Shown here piece by piece: positions 21,871 to 32,498 of a DNA stretch of 64,000 nucleotides. The stretch lies in assembly GCF_040939455.1 (NCBI RefSeq), contig NC_134136.1:75158001-75222000 (forward strand), read 5' to 3'. Position 1 is the stretch's first letter; every line of letters begins with the position of its first letter. The position numbers and the translations under genes are program-made. The notes beneath the pieces are model-generated. The model did no database searches. It was not told where the DNA came from and saw nothing but the letters and a program-made list of their open reading frames with translations. Origin of the DNA: Microcebus murinus. Lineage: Eukaryota; Chordata; Mammalia; Primates; Cheirogaleidae.

Positions 21871-24088
21871 TTCAGTGTTAGTATTCATATGTGAGATACT
21901 GTTCTGGTCATCATTTCTATTGTTCTCTCCTTTTTATTATTATTTTATAAGAGCTGTGAGTTTTAACTTTTGGACTTTTTTACATTGGAGTGTACTGATT
22001 GTCCTGTTTCATGTACAGAGCACTTTAAAGCATTTCCTGTAGGGCAGGTCTAGTGGTGACAATTTCCCTTAGTGTTTGCTTGTCTGAGAAAGACTTTATT
22101 TCTCCTTCATTTAAGAAACTTAGTTTTGCAGGATACCAAACTCTTGGCTGGTAGTTATTCTGTTTAAAGAGACTAAATATATGAACCTATTCCTTTACTG
22201 CCTGTAATATTTCTGTTGAGAAGTCTGCTGTTAGTCTGATGGGTTTCCCTTTGTAAGTTACTTGATGTTTTTGCCTCATGGCTCACAGGATTTCTTCCTT
22301 CACATTGACCTTGGCCAGATGACTAATTGCCTTGGTTATTTCATTTTTGCAATTTCCCAGGTGTTCATTGAGCTTCTTGTATATGGATGTCTAAATCTCC
22401 AGCAAGACCAGGGATGTTTTCTTCAATTATTCCCTCAAATAGGTTTTCCAGGCCTTTTGCTTTTACTTCTTCACCCTTGGGGATATCTGTGAACTATAAT
22501 TGGCCATTGTAGATAGTCCCATATTTCTTGTAGACTTTGTTCCTCTGGCTTCTTTTCTATTTTTGACTGGCTGGGTTTATTAGCAAAAGTTGTCTTCACA
22601 CTCTAAAATTCTTTCTTCTGCTTGGTCTAGTCTATTCTTAAAACTTTCCATTGTGTTTTGTATTTTTCTAAATGAACTTTTCATTTCCTAAAGTTTTTTT
22701 TTTTTTTTTAATATATCTATCTCTTTAGTAAATTTTTCATTCATTTCCTGAATTATTTTTCTGGTTTCTTTGAGATTGTTTTCCATTTTCTCTTTGATTT
22801 CATTGATATCTTTATAATCCATATTTGGAATTCTTTATCTGTCATTTCAGTATTTTCATTTTAATTGTGATCCATTGCTAGAGAGATGGTGTGCTCCTTT
22901 ACTCTGATTTTTCATACTTCATGAAAAATACTTCTTGCACTGATTCCTTCTCATCTGGAGCAGCTGTTTTTGGATTTTCTTTTGTTTAGATGGGACTCCC
23001 CCCCACACTCCTAAAGATGTGCTTGTAGCACAGGTTGGGTAAGGACCTTTGGCTTTGTTTGTGGGTACTTTGATGAGCATTTAGGTTCTGGACAGATGCC
23101 TTGGTTATAGATATCCTTAGTGTGGTGTTTTTCTCAATTGCTAGCTATTTATTTGTAGGCTGTAGTAGTGGTATACTATGTACATGGGCAGAGTCCCTGT
23201 CTTTTGTCAACAAGGGGAGATGGAGGTCTTTGAAAATCCTTTCTCTTTCCCCAGCCCTGAATTACATTGGGCTGCCCAGTTTAATCTCTAAATCAGTAGG
23301 TGGTGCTTTTGGGTAATAGATAGCCACACCCACTATGATTGAGTCAGTAAATGTTGTAATAGGCTGTACAAGTTGTCCTCCCAGCCACTTGGTGGCACTT
23401 GCCAGAAAGAACCAGCTGCAGTGTTGTGTGTTTTTTTGTTTGGTTGGTTGTTTTTTTGTGTGTGTGGGGGGAATGTGATCCCTTCAGGCCCTCAGGAGAA
23501 GCACTAAAATGCCCCAGGCAGTGGGCAGGGTCCCTGGAGCTTCCAAGTGAGTACTTATTCCCCACCACAACAGAGGTAGGTGGAAGAGTGAGGCTGGGTG
23601 GGGCTTGGTCAGGTGAGCCTGCCTTCAGGCTCCACAAAGGCAGACACAAGAACTGTCTCACCAGGAGTCAAGGGTCAGCTCCCAGGACACTGGGAGAAAC
23701 CACCAGCGAGGGGCTGAAGTGGCCCTACCAATCCAGAAATTCTACTCATGGGGGAGGAGTCATCTGCAATTCACAGACTGGCTGTCAGAAGTGAGTTTCA
23801 CTCTTCTGCCTCTTCCCTTGCCCTGTGGATCTCTTTCTAGGGTCTGGCCATAAGCGGTAACTCAAACTAGCTGAGCTCACCAGCAATGGTAACATAGGCT
23901 AGGAGATTCCCTGCTCAGGATCCCACCCAAGACCAAAAGTATGGCTTTCCTGTGGGAGGAGGTATACTCCATGAGTGCACTGCAGCTCAGACCCACACCA
24001 CATTCTCCTGCCCATTTGGGCTCCCACACACCCCAAAATAAGTTCACAAATTTCCCCTCTGTGCCCCTGAGCAATGTGATGAAGTCCT

Positions 24089-24141
24089 GGGGGTACAGGA
24101 GGTACAAGGGGGTACAGGGGGTACAAGTCCTGGGGGTACAG
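24089..24141. repeat. GGGGGTACA minisatellite in the L1-B 5'UTR
   Basis: About five imperfect copies of a 9-13 base unit (gggggtaca with aag or gga linkers) occur in tandem. It is probably a local slippage product inside the L1-B 5'UTR. Confidence 0.8.
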
Positions 24142-25419
24142 CCTGTGGGTCTGTCCCCTGGTCTCCCAAGTTCAATCCCTGACTGTGCCAGGGAGAAGAA
24201 TGCTGGTCCCAAGTTGACCAGGGAGTGCTCAATCAGGTTTACTGTCCCTATGTTTTAGGGTATGCCCTGCTCTGCTGGAGCGTCCAGGTGAACAGTACTG
24301 GGGAGGATCAGCAAGCAGGGAGATCACAGTCTGAGCACCCATTGATCTACTGCAGATCTTTCAGAGGAAAGGCATGGGCCTCACTCTCTGTGGAAGCCTA
24401 ATGTAGTGGGCATATCAACAGAGGGGAAGCAGCTGCTCCTGAGAGCCCCAGCTCAATTGTCCCTTAGGACACCCATGCTGACTCACATAGCAGCTGTGGG
24501 CAGAGGAGGGGATATGGAGGAGAAGAGAGTGAAAGGAGTATAACTAGCACTGTGATCCCCTTTGTCCCAAGAGGCTCCTTTGGCTGGTTGTACTCTCCTT
24601 TCCCCTGAAGGCAGCCAGCCCTGAATACCCAAGCTCCAGTATCACACAATTCCCCTGGGACCTACTGGATCCTTGTGGTCACCACAGTCTAGGAAAGTGT
24701 TAGGAACCATTTTTTTTGAGGGCCAGTTATATGAAAACTGAAGGGTTGAAGCTCCCTGAGGAGGACAAGGGCACACAATGGGTGGAGAAGCAGTATGGTG
24801 CCCACCACCTTAGCTTGGGTCTGTGGTGAGGGGGAGCAACTCAAAGGGAGCTTGCAGCCCAATGATCTATGTTCATAAAGCTTCCAGTTCAGTGGTGGCA
24901 ATAGCTTTTGGACTCATGAGAATAGAGAAGCTCTCCAACAGTTCAGGAGCCTACAGTCTGCCAGAGGTGTGAGAGGAGGAAAAATAAACACTCCCACCTA
25001 GCCTCTCTATGGGGCTCCAAATTTCTCAGGTGTTTATCTCTGCCAAAATCTTGCTCCTCTTGTTCTGCTTCACAATTTCATGTGGAATCTCTGGTAATTT
25101 CTGGGACTTTTCCTTCAGAATATACCTGGTCTAAATTTGTTTTGTTTGTTTGTTTCATCTAAAACTTTTCCTTCTTTCTGAGACGATCTGGTGACCGATG
25201 TCTCTAGTCCACCATCTTGCTTCCCCTTTTCTCCAAATATTTTTTTTCTTAATGGCTTCATAATATTCTATGATTTAGATATTTTGTATATTGTCCTTCC
25301 ATTCCGTTATTGATAGTTGTCTGGTTTTCTTCCATATTTTTATATTATAAAAAAAAATCATAATTAACATATATTTGTCCATATATGTGGAGGTTTCTAT
25401 TAAACATAAAAAAGGAGTT

Positions 25420-26060
25420 GTTCAATATGTGCTGCTTTGTGGTGTAAGTAACAGATCTCTAATGAACAATGGTTTAATCCAGGAAGATATTAATTGTTTG
25501 GCAAATAAGAAATCTATTGGAAGATAGTCCTAGGGTTTTTTTGAGTGGTCAAAGACATAATCTAAAATCCAAGCTCTTTTTATCATTTTATTCCTCCATC
25601 CTCGGGCTTGTTGCCTCTCAGTAACAAGATGTCTCCTGCAGCTCCAGACATTAACACACATTCAAAGCACAATGGGAGAAAAAAGAGCAAACAGACTACT
25701 TGTTATACAGTTCTCCACAAGGAAGAAAAAATCTTTCACATATGACCCCAGGTAAACTTTCTCTTACATATAGATAGACAAAAACTGTGTCATACATACC
25801 CATCTCTATACCAGCCAATGTGAATGGTATGCCATGATGAGTTTAGACTGGGTACATTGTCCCTTCAACAAGACCAGGTCCTGTCAGGAAATTAAAAACA
25901 AGCAAACAAAAAAAATGGAGAAAAATGACTTTTAGAAAGGCAATCAAGAGTCTTTCAGAATAAGATAGAGTTGATTAATATGCTACTTAGACATCCTCAG
26001 TTAAATTTCCAACCAGTATATATCTGAAAGAAAACAGTGATTACATTGTACCAAAGACAC
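25420..26060. other. Unannotated DNA, possibly an unclassified old repeat
   Basis: I see no coding signal. Phrases such as 'aacaagatgtctcctgcag' and 'ctccagacattaacacacat' resemble a class of old mammalian repeats that I cannot name with confidence. A similar patch lies at about 50640-50830. Confidence 0.35.
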
Positions 26061-26074
26061 ACAGCAATATTTTT

Positions 26075-27270
26075 TTAAATTTTTTTTCTCCTTTTATTTC
26101 ATCATATTATGGGGGCACAAATATTGTTAGGGTTACATATATTGCCCCTACCACCCCTCCCCCCCAACCATGCCAGAGCTTCAAGCTTGCCCAACCCCCA
26201 GGTGGTGCGCATCACACCCATTATGTAAGTATACACCCTTCCCCTCCTCTCACCTTCCACCTGCCCACCACCCGATGGGGTGGGGTTTTTTTTTTGACAT
26301 TTTGGTTACATTGTATATCTTTGCCTTTCCCTAAGAAGAGTTAGAGATATTCCCTCCCCCCCTACAATGCTCCCCACATCCCTAAGATGTGGGTCTCACC
26401 CACCCCCTGGATCCCTGATGTACACTACCGACGTTTGAGCACCATAGTTTTAGTCAGTCAATACCAATTTGATGGCGAGTAGATGTGGAACCCATTTTCC
26501 AGTTCTTGTGATGCCTTACTTTGGATAACTAATGGGCTTAAGCTTAATCCAGGATAGCATAAACGGTGCTAGCTCACTGTCGTTTCTTAGAATTGAGTAA
26601 TATTCAATTGTGAGCATATACCAAATTTTAATTATCCATTCATGAGTTGACGGGCACTTGGGTTGTTTCTATGACCATGTGATAGTGAATTGTGCTGTCA
26701 TAAACATTCCGGTGCAGATGTCTTTGTAATAGAATGTCGTATGCTCTTTTGGGTAGATGCCCGACAATGCTATTGCTGGGTCGAATGGTATTTCTATTTC
26801 TAGCTGTTTGAGATATCTCCAAATTCTTTTTCACAAAGGTTGCACTAATTTGCAGTCCCATCATCAGTGTAAGAATGTGCCTGTCTCTCCACATCCTCGC
26901 CAGCAGTTGTTGTTTTGGGATTTCTTGACACAGGCCATTCTCACTGGGGTTAGGTGGTATCTCATTGTGGTTTTGATTTGCATTTCCCTGATGATTAGAG
27001 ATGTTAAGCATGTTTGCAGGCCATTATTCTGTATTCTTTGGAGAAGTTTCTGTTCAATTCCGTTGCCCGTTTCTTGATGGGGTTGTTTGATTTTTTTCTT
27101 GTTAATTATTTTGAGTTCTAGATAGATTCTTGTTATTAGACATTTATCAGAAGTGTAGAGAGAAAATATTTTCTCCCACTCTGTGGGTTGTCTATTTGCT
27201 CTAATGATAGTTTCCTTGGCTGTGCAGAAACTTTTTAATTTGATCAAATCTCATTTGTTTATTTTTGATG
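26075..27270 (-). mobile_element. L1-C: 5'-truncated LINE-1, minus strand
   Basis: The T-rich start and 'catattatgggggcacaaat' mark the inverted 3' end, followed by C-rich 3'UTR sequence and the C-terminal part of ORF2. On the minus strand 26864-27247 still reads [20 protein letters not shown] and ends near the zinc knuckle ([13 protein letters not shown]). The frame is broken. Homology ends near 27270, so about 5 kb of the 5' part is missing. Confidence 0.85.
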
Positions 27271-27409
27271 CTGCAGAAAATGTTTATTATTTTAAAGTTG
27301 AAATATACCATATTATATTTTCAATGTTATTTTACAGTATTCCCTATATAGGTGTTTCCAATAGTTTCACAGATTTTAATAATTACATTTATGCTTCCAT
27401 CATAATTTT

Positions 27410-27555
27410 TGTTAATTTTTAATTGACACAACAACTGTGTGTATTTATGGGGTACACAATGATGTTTTCATGCATGTAATATATAGGGATCAGATCAGGG
27501 TAATTAACATATACATCATTTCAAATATGTATCATTTCCTTGTGTTGGAAACATT
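27410..27555 (-). mobile_element. Older L1 3'UTR fragment, minus strand
   Basis: 'gtgtatttatggggtacaca', 'cagatcagggtaattaacat', 'atacatcatttcaaatatg' and 'ccttgtgttggaaacatt' match the widely shared inverted L1 3'UTR block. It is distinct from and older than L1-C, but in the same orientation. Confidence 0.7.
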
Positions 27556-27784
27556 ACAGCAATATTTTTATATAGCATGTTGTATAGACAAAAAACATTA
27601 AATATTTAAAAGGCATTTACTAAGTAGTATGTAGGTTTTATATATATATGAGGCTATGTAGTGGCTAAGTAAATATAAGGCATTATGCTAGGTACATCAG
27701 TGGGCCTGAAGAGAATAACAAATAGCCCCTGCCCTACACAATTTCAATATATTAATAGCTCCTTTGGAAGAAACATGATAGATC

Positions 27785-27945
27785 TAGTCATGGTTCTCAA
27801 CTGTGGGTACACATTAGAATAATTTGGAAATCCTCTGCAATACTTATTCCTGAGCCATGCCCTGGAAATCAAATCTCTATGGGCAAAGCTGGATCAAAGG
27901 GTCAGGCTCCAGGGCAATTCTAATGGGCAGCTAAGATGAAGAACA
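27785..27945 (+). mobile_element. MER20-like hAT element
   Basis: 'catggttctcaactgtggg', 'acacattagaataatttgg' and 'ttctaatgggcagctaag' fit the MER20 pattern, which begins CAGTGGTTCTCAA. No coding capacity is expected. Confidence 0.6.
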
Positions 27946-28329
27946 ACAGCCCTAAAAGAAAAGTCAGGAATCAAAATTTGCTCTCTTGTTTTTACCCCTT
28001 TCCTCCTCCTGGCTCATCTCTTCAGGAGTGGTCCACACGCACAACCCAGAAGACCCAGACCCAGCCCCAGCAATACTCCAAGATTTGTCCACTTTCCATT
28101 TTCAACACTCCTCACCCCCTTCAAGCAAAATGACCTATCCTGTGGTCATGTGCTGTCACAGCAAATGACCTGCTTTATTAACTCACATTGCCTCATATGA
28201 CTTTCTGCTGGGACTCTTTTGGAGACCTTAGCCCAATGGTGAGGGTGCTGGGCTGGTAAGAGAAAGGGTTATGGACCTTGACTTACCAGTGTTTCCTACC
28301 GAGAGGGATCCTGTATGCTCTGTCTGGAT

Positions 28330-28545
28330 GGGCCTGTCCTCTTCTGCCTTTTTACACCTGGCAAAATTTTGCCCATCCTTCAAGGTACGGTTCAGATAGA
28401 TTCTGTGATGCCTTCTTGACCTGGGGGCATGACAGCCCATGCCGGCCTCTCTAATAGCACACAACTAAACTCCTGCTCACAGTGCACACTATACTGCCAC
28501 ATTGTAGTAGGGTTATTTGTTTCCATCTGCAGTGGGCTTTTGCAG
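28330..28545 (+). mobile_element. Possible L2 fragment, plus strand
   Basis: 'ttgcccatccttcaaggta' and 'gatgccttcttgacctgg' resemble the L2 segment just upstream of its 3' terminus. Divergence is high and the edges are uncertain. Confidence 0.4.
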
Positions 28546-28919
28546 GGAAAAGGTCTCCTCTCAAACTCCCTATCCTCCCTGTCCCTACCCCACTACCTTG
28601 AACTAAATCTCTTTTTTAAACTAACTTAGTTCTTGAATCTCACACTCCACAAATTCTAACAGATCTATAAATAACATAATCTCTCCAACTTGCCTAAATG
28701 TTGTGGCAGAATTATTTACTATAATAACAAATATCTTTGCCCAATTTTTCTTTGGGCTCCTCTTATTTCTTTTGTAGTTGTTTTAAATTATCATATTTTA
28801 ATATTCCAGCTAACTTCAGCAACAAAAAGGTGATGGGGAGAAATGATGAGGCATATGTTTTTGTAAGATCTAGATAATTTTTGAATCTGAGTAATGGGTA
28901 TATGGAGGTTTGCTATAGA

Positions 28920-29340
28920 TAACATTTATTTACAAGTTTATATAGAGAAATTTATATAAATGTATTATAATTTAATAAACATTAGTATACTCATATAAAT
29001 TCATCTAATACATACTTGTATAATATACTTAAATATTATATATGTTACATATTATAGATGTATAATATATAATTTTATATGTTATATAATATATTTTATA
29101 TAAATGTAATATACAAGGTCATATATTTATTATGTATAATATACTTATGTATTATATAATATATGTAATTATATGAAAATGTATCTCATATAATTATCAT
29201 AGTTTATATATTTATATTTAATATATTTTAAATTATAATGTAGCATATTATATACATACATAAATATATTAAAATGTATAGCAAATAAAATATATAACAT
29301 CATACATATATAACATTTTAATAGTAAGACTATTATTTAA
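28920..29340. repeat. AT-rich low-complexity tract (TATA-type)
   Basis: About 400 bases of nearly pure A/T with many 'atataatatat' runs in both orientations. It could extrude cruciforms. I see no gene. Confidence 0.9.
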
Positions 29341-29639
29341 GTTTTAAAAAAGATTTAAGATTTAAAAAATTGTTACTAGATGCTTACAATTGCTTTCTAG
29401 TGTATTAATAGTATGAAATCTTATGTTATCAGTATTTATACTGTCTTATGACCTTGTTCTAATAGCTATATTATCTTTTGGACTGAATTATTTTCTGCTA
29501 ACTGTTTCATTATCAGAGGAGTTCTTGTCATTTTACCTGGATTTTAGGGTTTTTTCCCTTGGTGTTTTATTATTTCTAAATTACTTCCTAATCTCATAAG
29601 ACATTATAGATTTACTTTTTCTTTCATCGTTTTTAGTAA

Positions 29640-31000
29640 TATTGAGATGAAACTTTTATGAAACTGACATATAATGCCTAATGATTCAAGAAATACTATC
29701 CACCATCCTTTTAAGGACCATTCCCTAAGTGACCCTCCCTATTCTCACCTCCCTCCCCTGTTCAAAGATAACCACTATCCTGAATACCATGTTCATCATT
29801 CTCAGGACTTTGTTTTTTATTTTAGCATATTATGGGGATACAAGTGTTAAGGTTACGTATATTGCCCATGACCCCCTCCCCCCTCGAGGAAGAGCTTCAA
29901 GCATGTCCATCTCACAAACGTTGCACATCTTACTCGTTGTATTTGTATATACCCATCCCCTCCTTCCCCCTCCCACCTGCCCAACACCAGATGAATGTTA
30001 TTCCTATATCTCCACTTAGGTGTTGATCTGTTAATAACAATTTGCTGGTGAGTACATGTGGTGCTTGTTTTTTCCATTCTTGAGATACTTCACTTAGTAG
30101 AATAGGTTCCAGCTCTATTCAGGAATATACAAGAGGTGCTATATCACCATTGTTTCTTAAAGTTGAGTAGTACTCCATGGTATACATATACCACATTTCA
30201 TTGGTTAGCCATGTGTTTGTCTTCTAAATAGTATGTTGTTTAATTTTGCATGTTTTGAATTCTCTATAAATAGATCCATACTATATACATTCTTTAACAA
30301 TTTGCTTTTGTTGCTCAAATTATACTCTATTGCCAAATGAATACTTTTATCTTTTTAGCAAAAATGCATGGACCCTATGCTAAGGTTTTTATGTATTTCA
30401 ATTTCATACACACACACACTTACATGTACTGTGTTATGCTCACTGTAAAATGTTCGTTTAGATTTAGACACAGTTTCTACTTTTACCATTCCTTATTCCG
30501 TCCTGTATCTCCATACTTCTACTGGGGATTATTTTCCTTTTGTGTGTGAATATTACCCTTTTAATAGATCCGCTCATATAAAATTCCCTGTTTTTGTTAT
30601 TTTGAAATATTTATTTTGACCTTATTCTCTTCATGTGTTTTGAAAAGTTCTCAGCTATTATCTCTTCAAATATTGCTTTGCTCCATTCTAATTCCCTTCT
30701 CATTCTGGGATATCAATTTTAAATACATGTTCAAGCTCCTCACTGCATTGTCTGTCTCTTACCATCTGTTCTATATTTTCTATCCTTGTAGATTATTTTT
30801 TATGGACTATAGTCTATTTTACTTACTAATTCTTTCTTCAGCTGTTAAATCCAACAATTGTAGAACTTGATTTCTCTTTCTGTTATTTTTTGGTGTTGTT
30901 CTGGAATTTCTTCTTGTTTCTCTTTCAAATCTGTCATTTTTCATACTTTCCAGTCCTCTGCAGAAATTTTTAAGTTGCTCTCATCTAAAGGAACATATTA
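29640..31000 (-). mobile_element. L1M/HAL1-like relic, minus strand, with nested L1-D
   Basis: The left part (29640-29811 and 30206-30350) resembles an inverted L1M 3'UTR ('aaccactatcctgaatacc', 'tatgttgtttaattttgcat'). The next part (30610-30960) resembles an inverted L1M ORF1 region ('cagctattatctcttcaaa', 'attctttcttcagctgtt'). With no ORF2 between them, the layout suits HAL1, the half-L1 that lacks ORF2. More of the same type flanks L1-E at 32100-32240 and about 38823-38910. Confidence 0.5.
29812..30205 (-). mobile_element. L1-D: short 5'-truncated LINE-1, minus strand
   Basis: 'tttagcatattatggggata' begins the inverted 3' end. The C-rich 3'UTR and the ORF2 terminus ('tttgctggtgagtacatgtg', 'gtactccatggtatacatat') follow. 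Only about 390 bases are present. The region after the ORF2 stop resembles L1-F more than L1-A, so it belongs to the older subfamily. Confidence 0.85.
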
Positions 31001-31009
31001 ACTTTTTAA

Positions 31010-31395
31010 CTATATTCACCTGCATAGTGAAAAACACATCCGGAAATATAAGAAAATGGGAATCCTGTTTTTATTTTCTATCCTTTCTGCTGTTTCGTAT
31101 TCATAAATTATCTTTTATCCTCAGTCTAATTATATTTCATTGTTTACTAAATATTATATTTGAAAAGTATATGCAGATCTTAATTTCTTTGGGAGACAGT
31201 GATATTTTCCTCTAGAGAAAGTTTTCATTGGTTTCTTCCAGGTATCTTGGGTTACTTGAACCTAAGGTCATCTTAATCCCATTTTAGGGATTGAGATTTT
31301 CTTGGCTACCCAGGTGACACAAAGCCAGTCAGAGTATATATAAGTGCCATTTTTTTTTTCCAGTTTACCATTATTCCTACAATGCTTCCTTCCAG
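31010..31395. other. Unannotated AT-rich DNA
   Basis: I see no gene and no repeat that I can name. It may be the decayed continuation of the HAL1-like element. Confidence 0.4.
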
Positions 31396-31399
31396 ATTC

Positions 31400-31612
31400 T
31401 CAATGTAAAAGAAGAGCCCACGGGCCACATCTGGCTAGCAAACCAAATCCAGCCTGTGGCTTACTTTTGCACATGAACTATGGGCATGAATGTTTTTTTA
31501 CATTTTTAAAGGATTGAAAAAAAGTCAAGAAGATAAACTGGAGACCAAAAGTGGCCCATAAAGATATTACTCTCTGGTCCTTTACAGATAAGTTTTCCAC
31601 CCCCTGAAACTA
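31400..31612 (+). mobile_element. hAT-type repeat fragment
   Basis: 'cacgggccacatctggcta', 'ccaaatccagcctgtggct' and a terminal 'ttttccaccccctg' belong to the same hAT-type family as 12957-13125. An internal part is replaced by 'ggattgaaaaaaagtcaag', typical of the deletion derivatives of this family. Confidence 0.6.
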
Positions 31613-32100
31613 AAGCATGGAATAGTTTACCAGACTCCCATTTTTGTTAGATCCTACATCCCAACTTTTGTCCCCTAGACCTACAAGGCTTTTAAAAAGA
31701 CACTCAGCATCTCAGTTACCTATTCCAAATGAGAAAACTATCCTAAGGAAAAGCAGAACCTTGAATGCCAGCCCTAGTTCTCTATATTTCTGTCTTCTCC
31801 CATATATGTATTTGCCTAGTAATTATTTACTATCTTTTTAACTCCTTTATGCTTTTAAAAAGATAGTTTTAAAAGATGGATTGAATATAAAAATATTCTT
31901 TAAAAAGGTGGGCATAAATTACTTAGTCTACCATTATCCCCAAAAAAGTCAATAATTTCTTCAATTCTATTTCTTATATATATTCATTTAATTTACATAT
32001 ATTGATTAAATATATTATTTTGAATTTCAATTATCTTTTATTTCTATAAATTATTTCATTGTTTTTCAAAGCTTCTTGATGACTTTATAAACTTGCTGTA
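31613..32100. other. Unannotated AT-rich DNA
   Basis: I see no coding signal or recognisable repeat. Runs such as 'tttttaaaaagatagtttta' are low complexity. Confidence 0.4.
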
Positions 32101-32240
32101 TGCACATATTTATAATCTCATATATTTTTAAATATAAGTATATCTTAAGTTTGGTGTCTGATAATTCCAAAATCTAACATCTTTTGTTCCTGAATCTTCT
32201 ACCATTTCAAGTGACTTTTGTTCATGGTGCCTTAATTTTT
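32100..32240 (-). mobile_element. L1M/HAL1-type fragment at the L1-E insertion site
   Basis: 'ggtgtctgataattccaaaa' and 'ttcatggtgccttaattttt' resemble the inverted L1M/HAL1 5' region. It continues at 38823-38910 beyond L1-E ('tcatgtgttttttgttttct', 'gtgaattctttgaggatta'). Confidence 0.5.
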
Positions 32241-32498
32241 CATGTTTTTTTTTCCCCTTTTGTTTTGTAAAGTCTTTTTTTTTTTTTATTTCGGAATATT
32301 ATGGGGGTACAGATTTTAAGGTTTCAATAAATGCCCATTTCGCACCTCCCCCCAAAAGTCTGAGTCTCCATCATGACCATCCTCCAGATGGTGCACATCT
32401 CACTCATTATGTATGTATATGCCCGCCCCCCGGCCCACTCCCACCTGCCCAATACCCTATTACTGTAGTACCTATGAGTCCACTTAGGTGCTACTCAG

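Larger units (their letters stand above)
16882..25229 (-). mobile_element. L1-B: older near full-length LINE-1, minus strand
   Basis: Reading on the minus strand, it starts at 25229 with 'gggaagcaagatggtgg', a YY1-like 5' end. It has a long 5'UTR of about 2.3 kb, an ORF1 region at about 22880-21990, an ORF2 region at about 21900-17110 and a 3'UTR ending at the T-rich 16882. ORF2 survives only in pieces. One at 18930-19463 keeps [24 protein letters not shown] reverse transcriptase sequence, and another at 20269-20674 keeps endonuclease sequence (GAPRFIKLILLDARK). Many stops and indels show it is much older than A, E and G, and its 5'UTR differs from theirs. About 1 kb of unrelated sequence is inserted at 20880-21870. 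Confidence 0.88.

Noticed and set aside
23344..24258. Several ORFs of 60-131 codons on both strands near 23.4-24.3 kb
   Set aside because: They all lie in the GC-richer 5'UTR of the old L1-B and share no family motif. They are chance frames.
28215..28275. tRNA-like phrase 'cccaatggtgagggtgctgg'
   Set aside because: I could not pair the acceptor or anticodon stems and no B box follows at the right distance.
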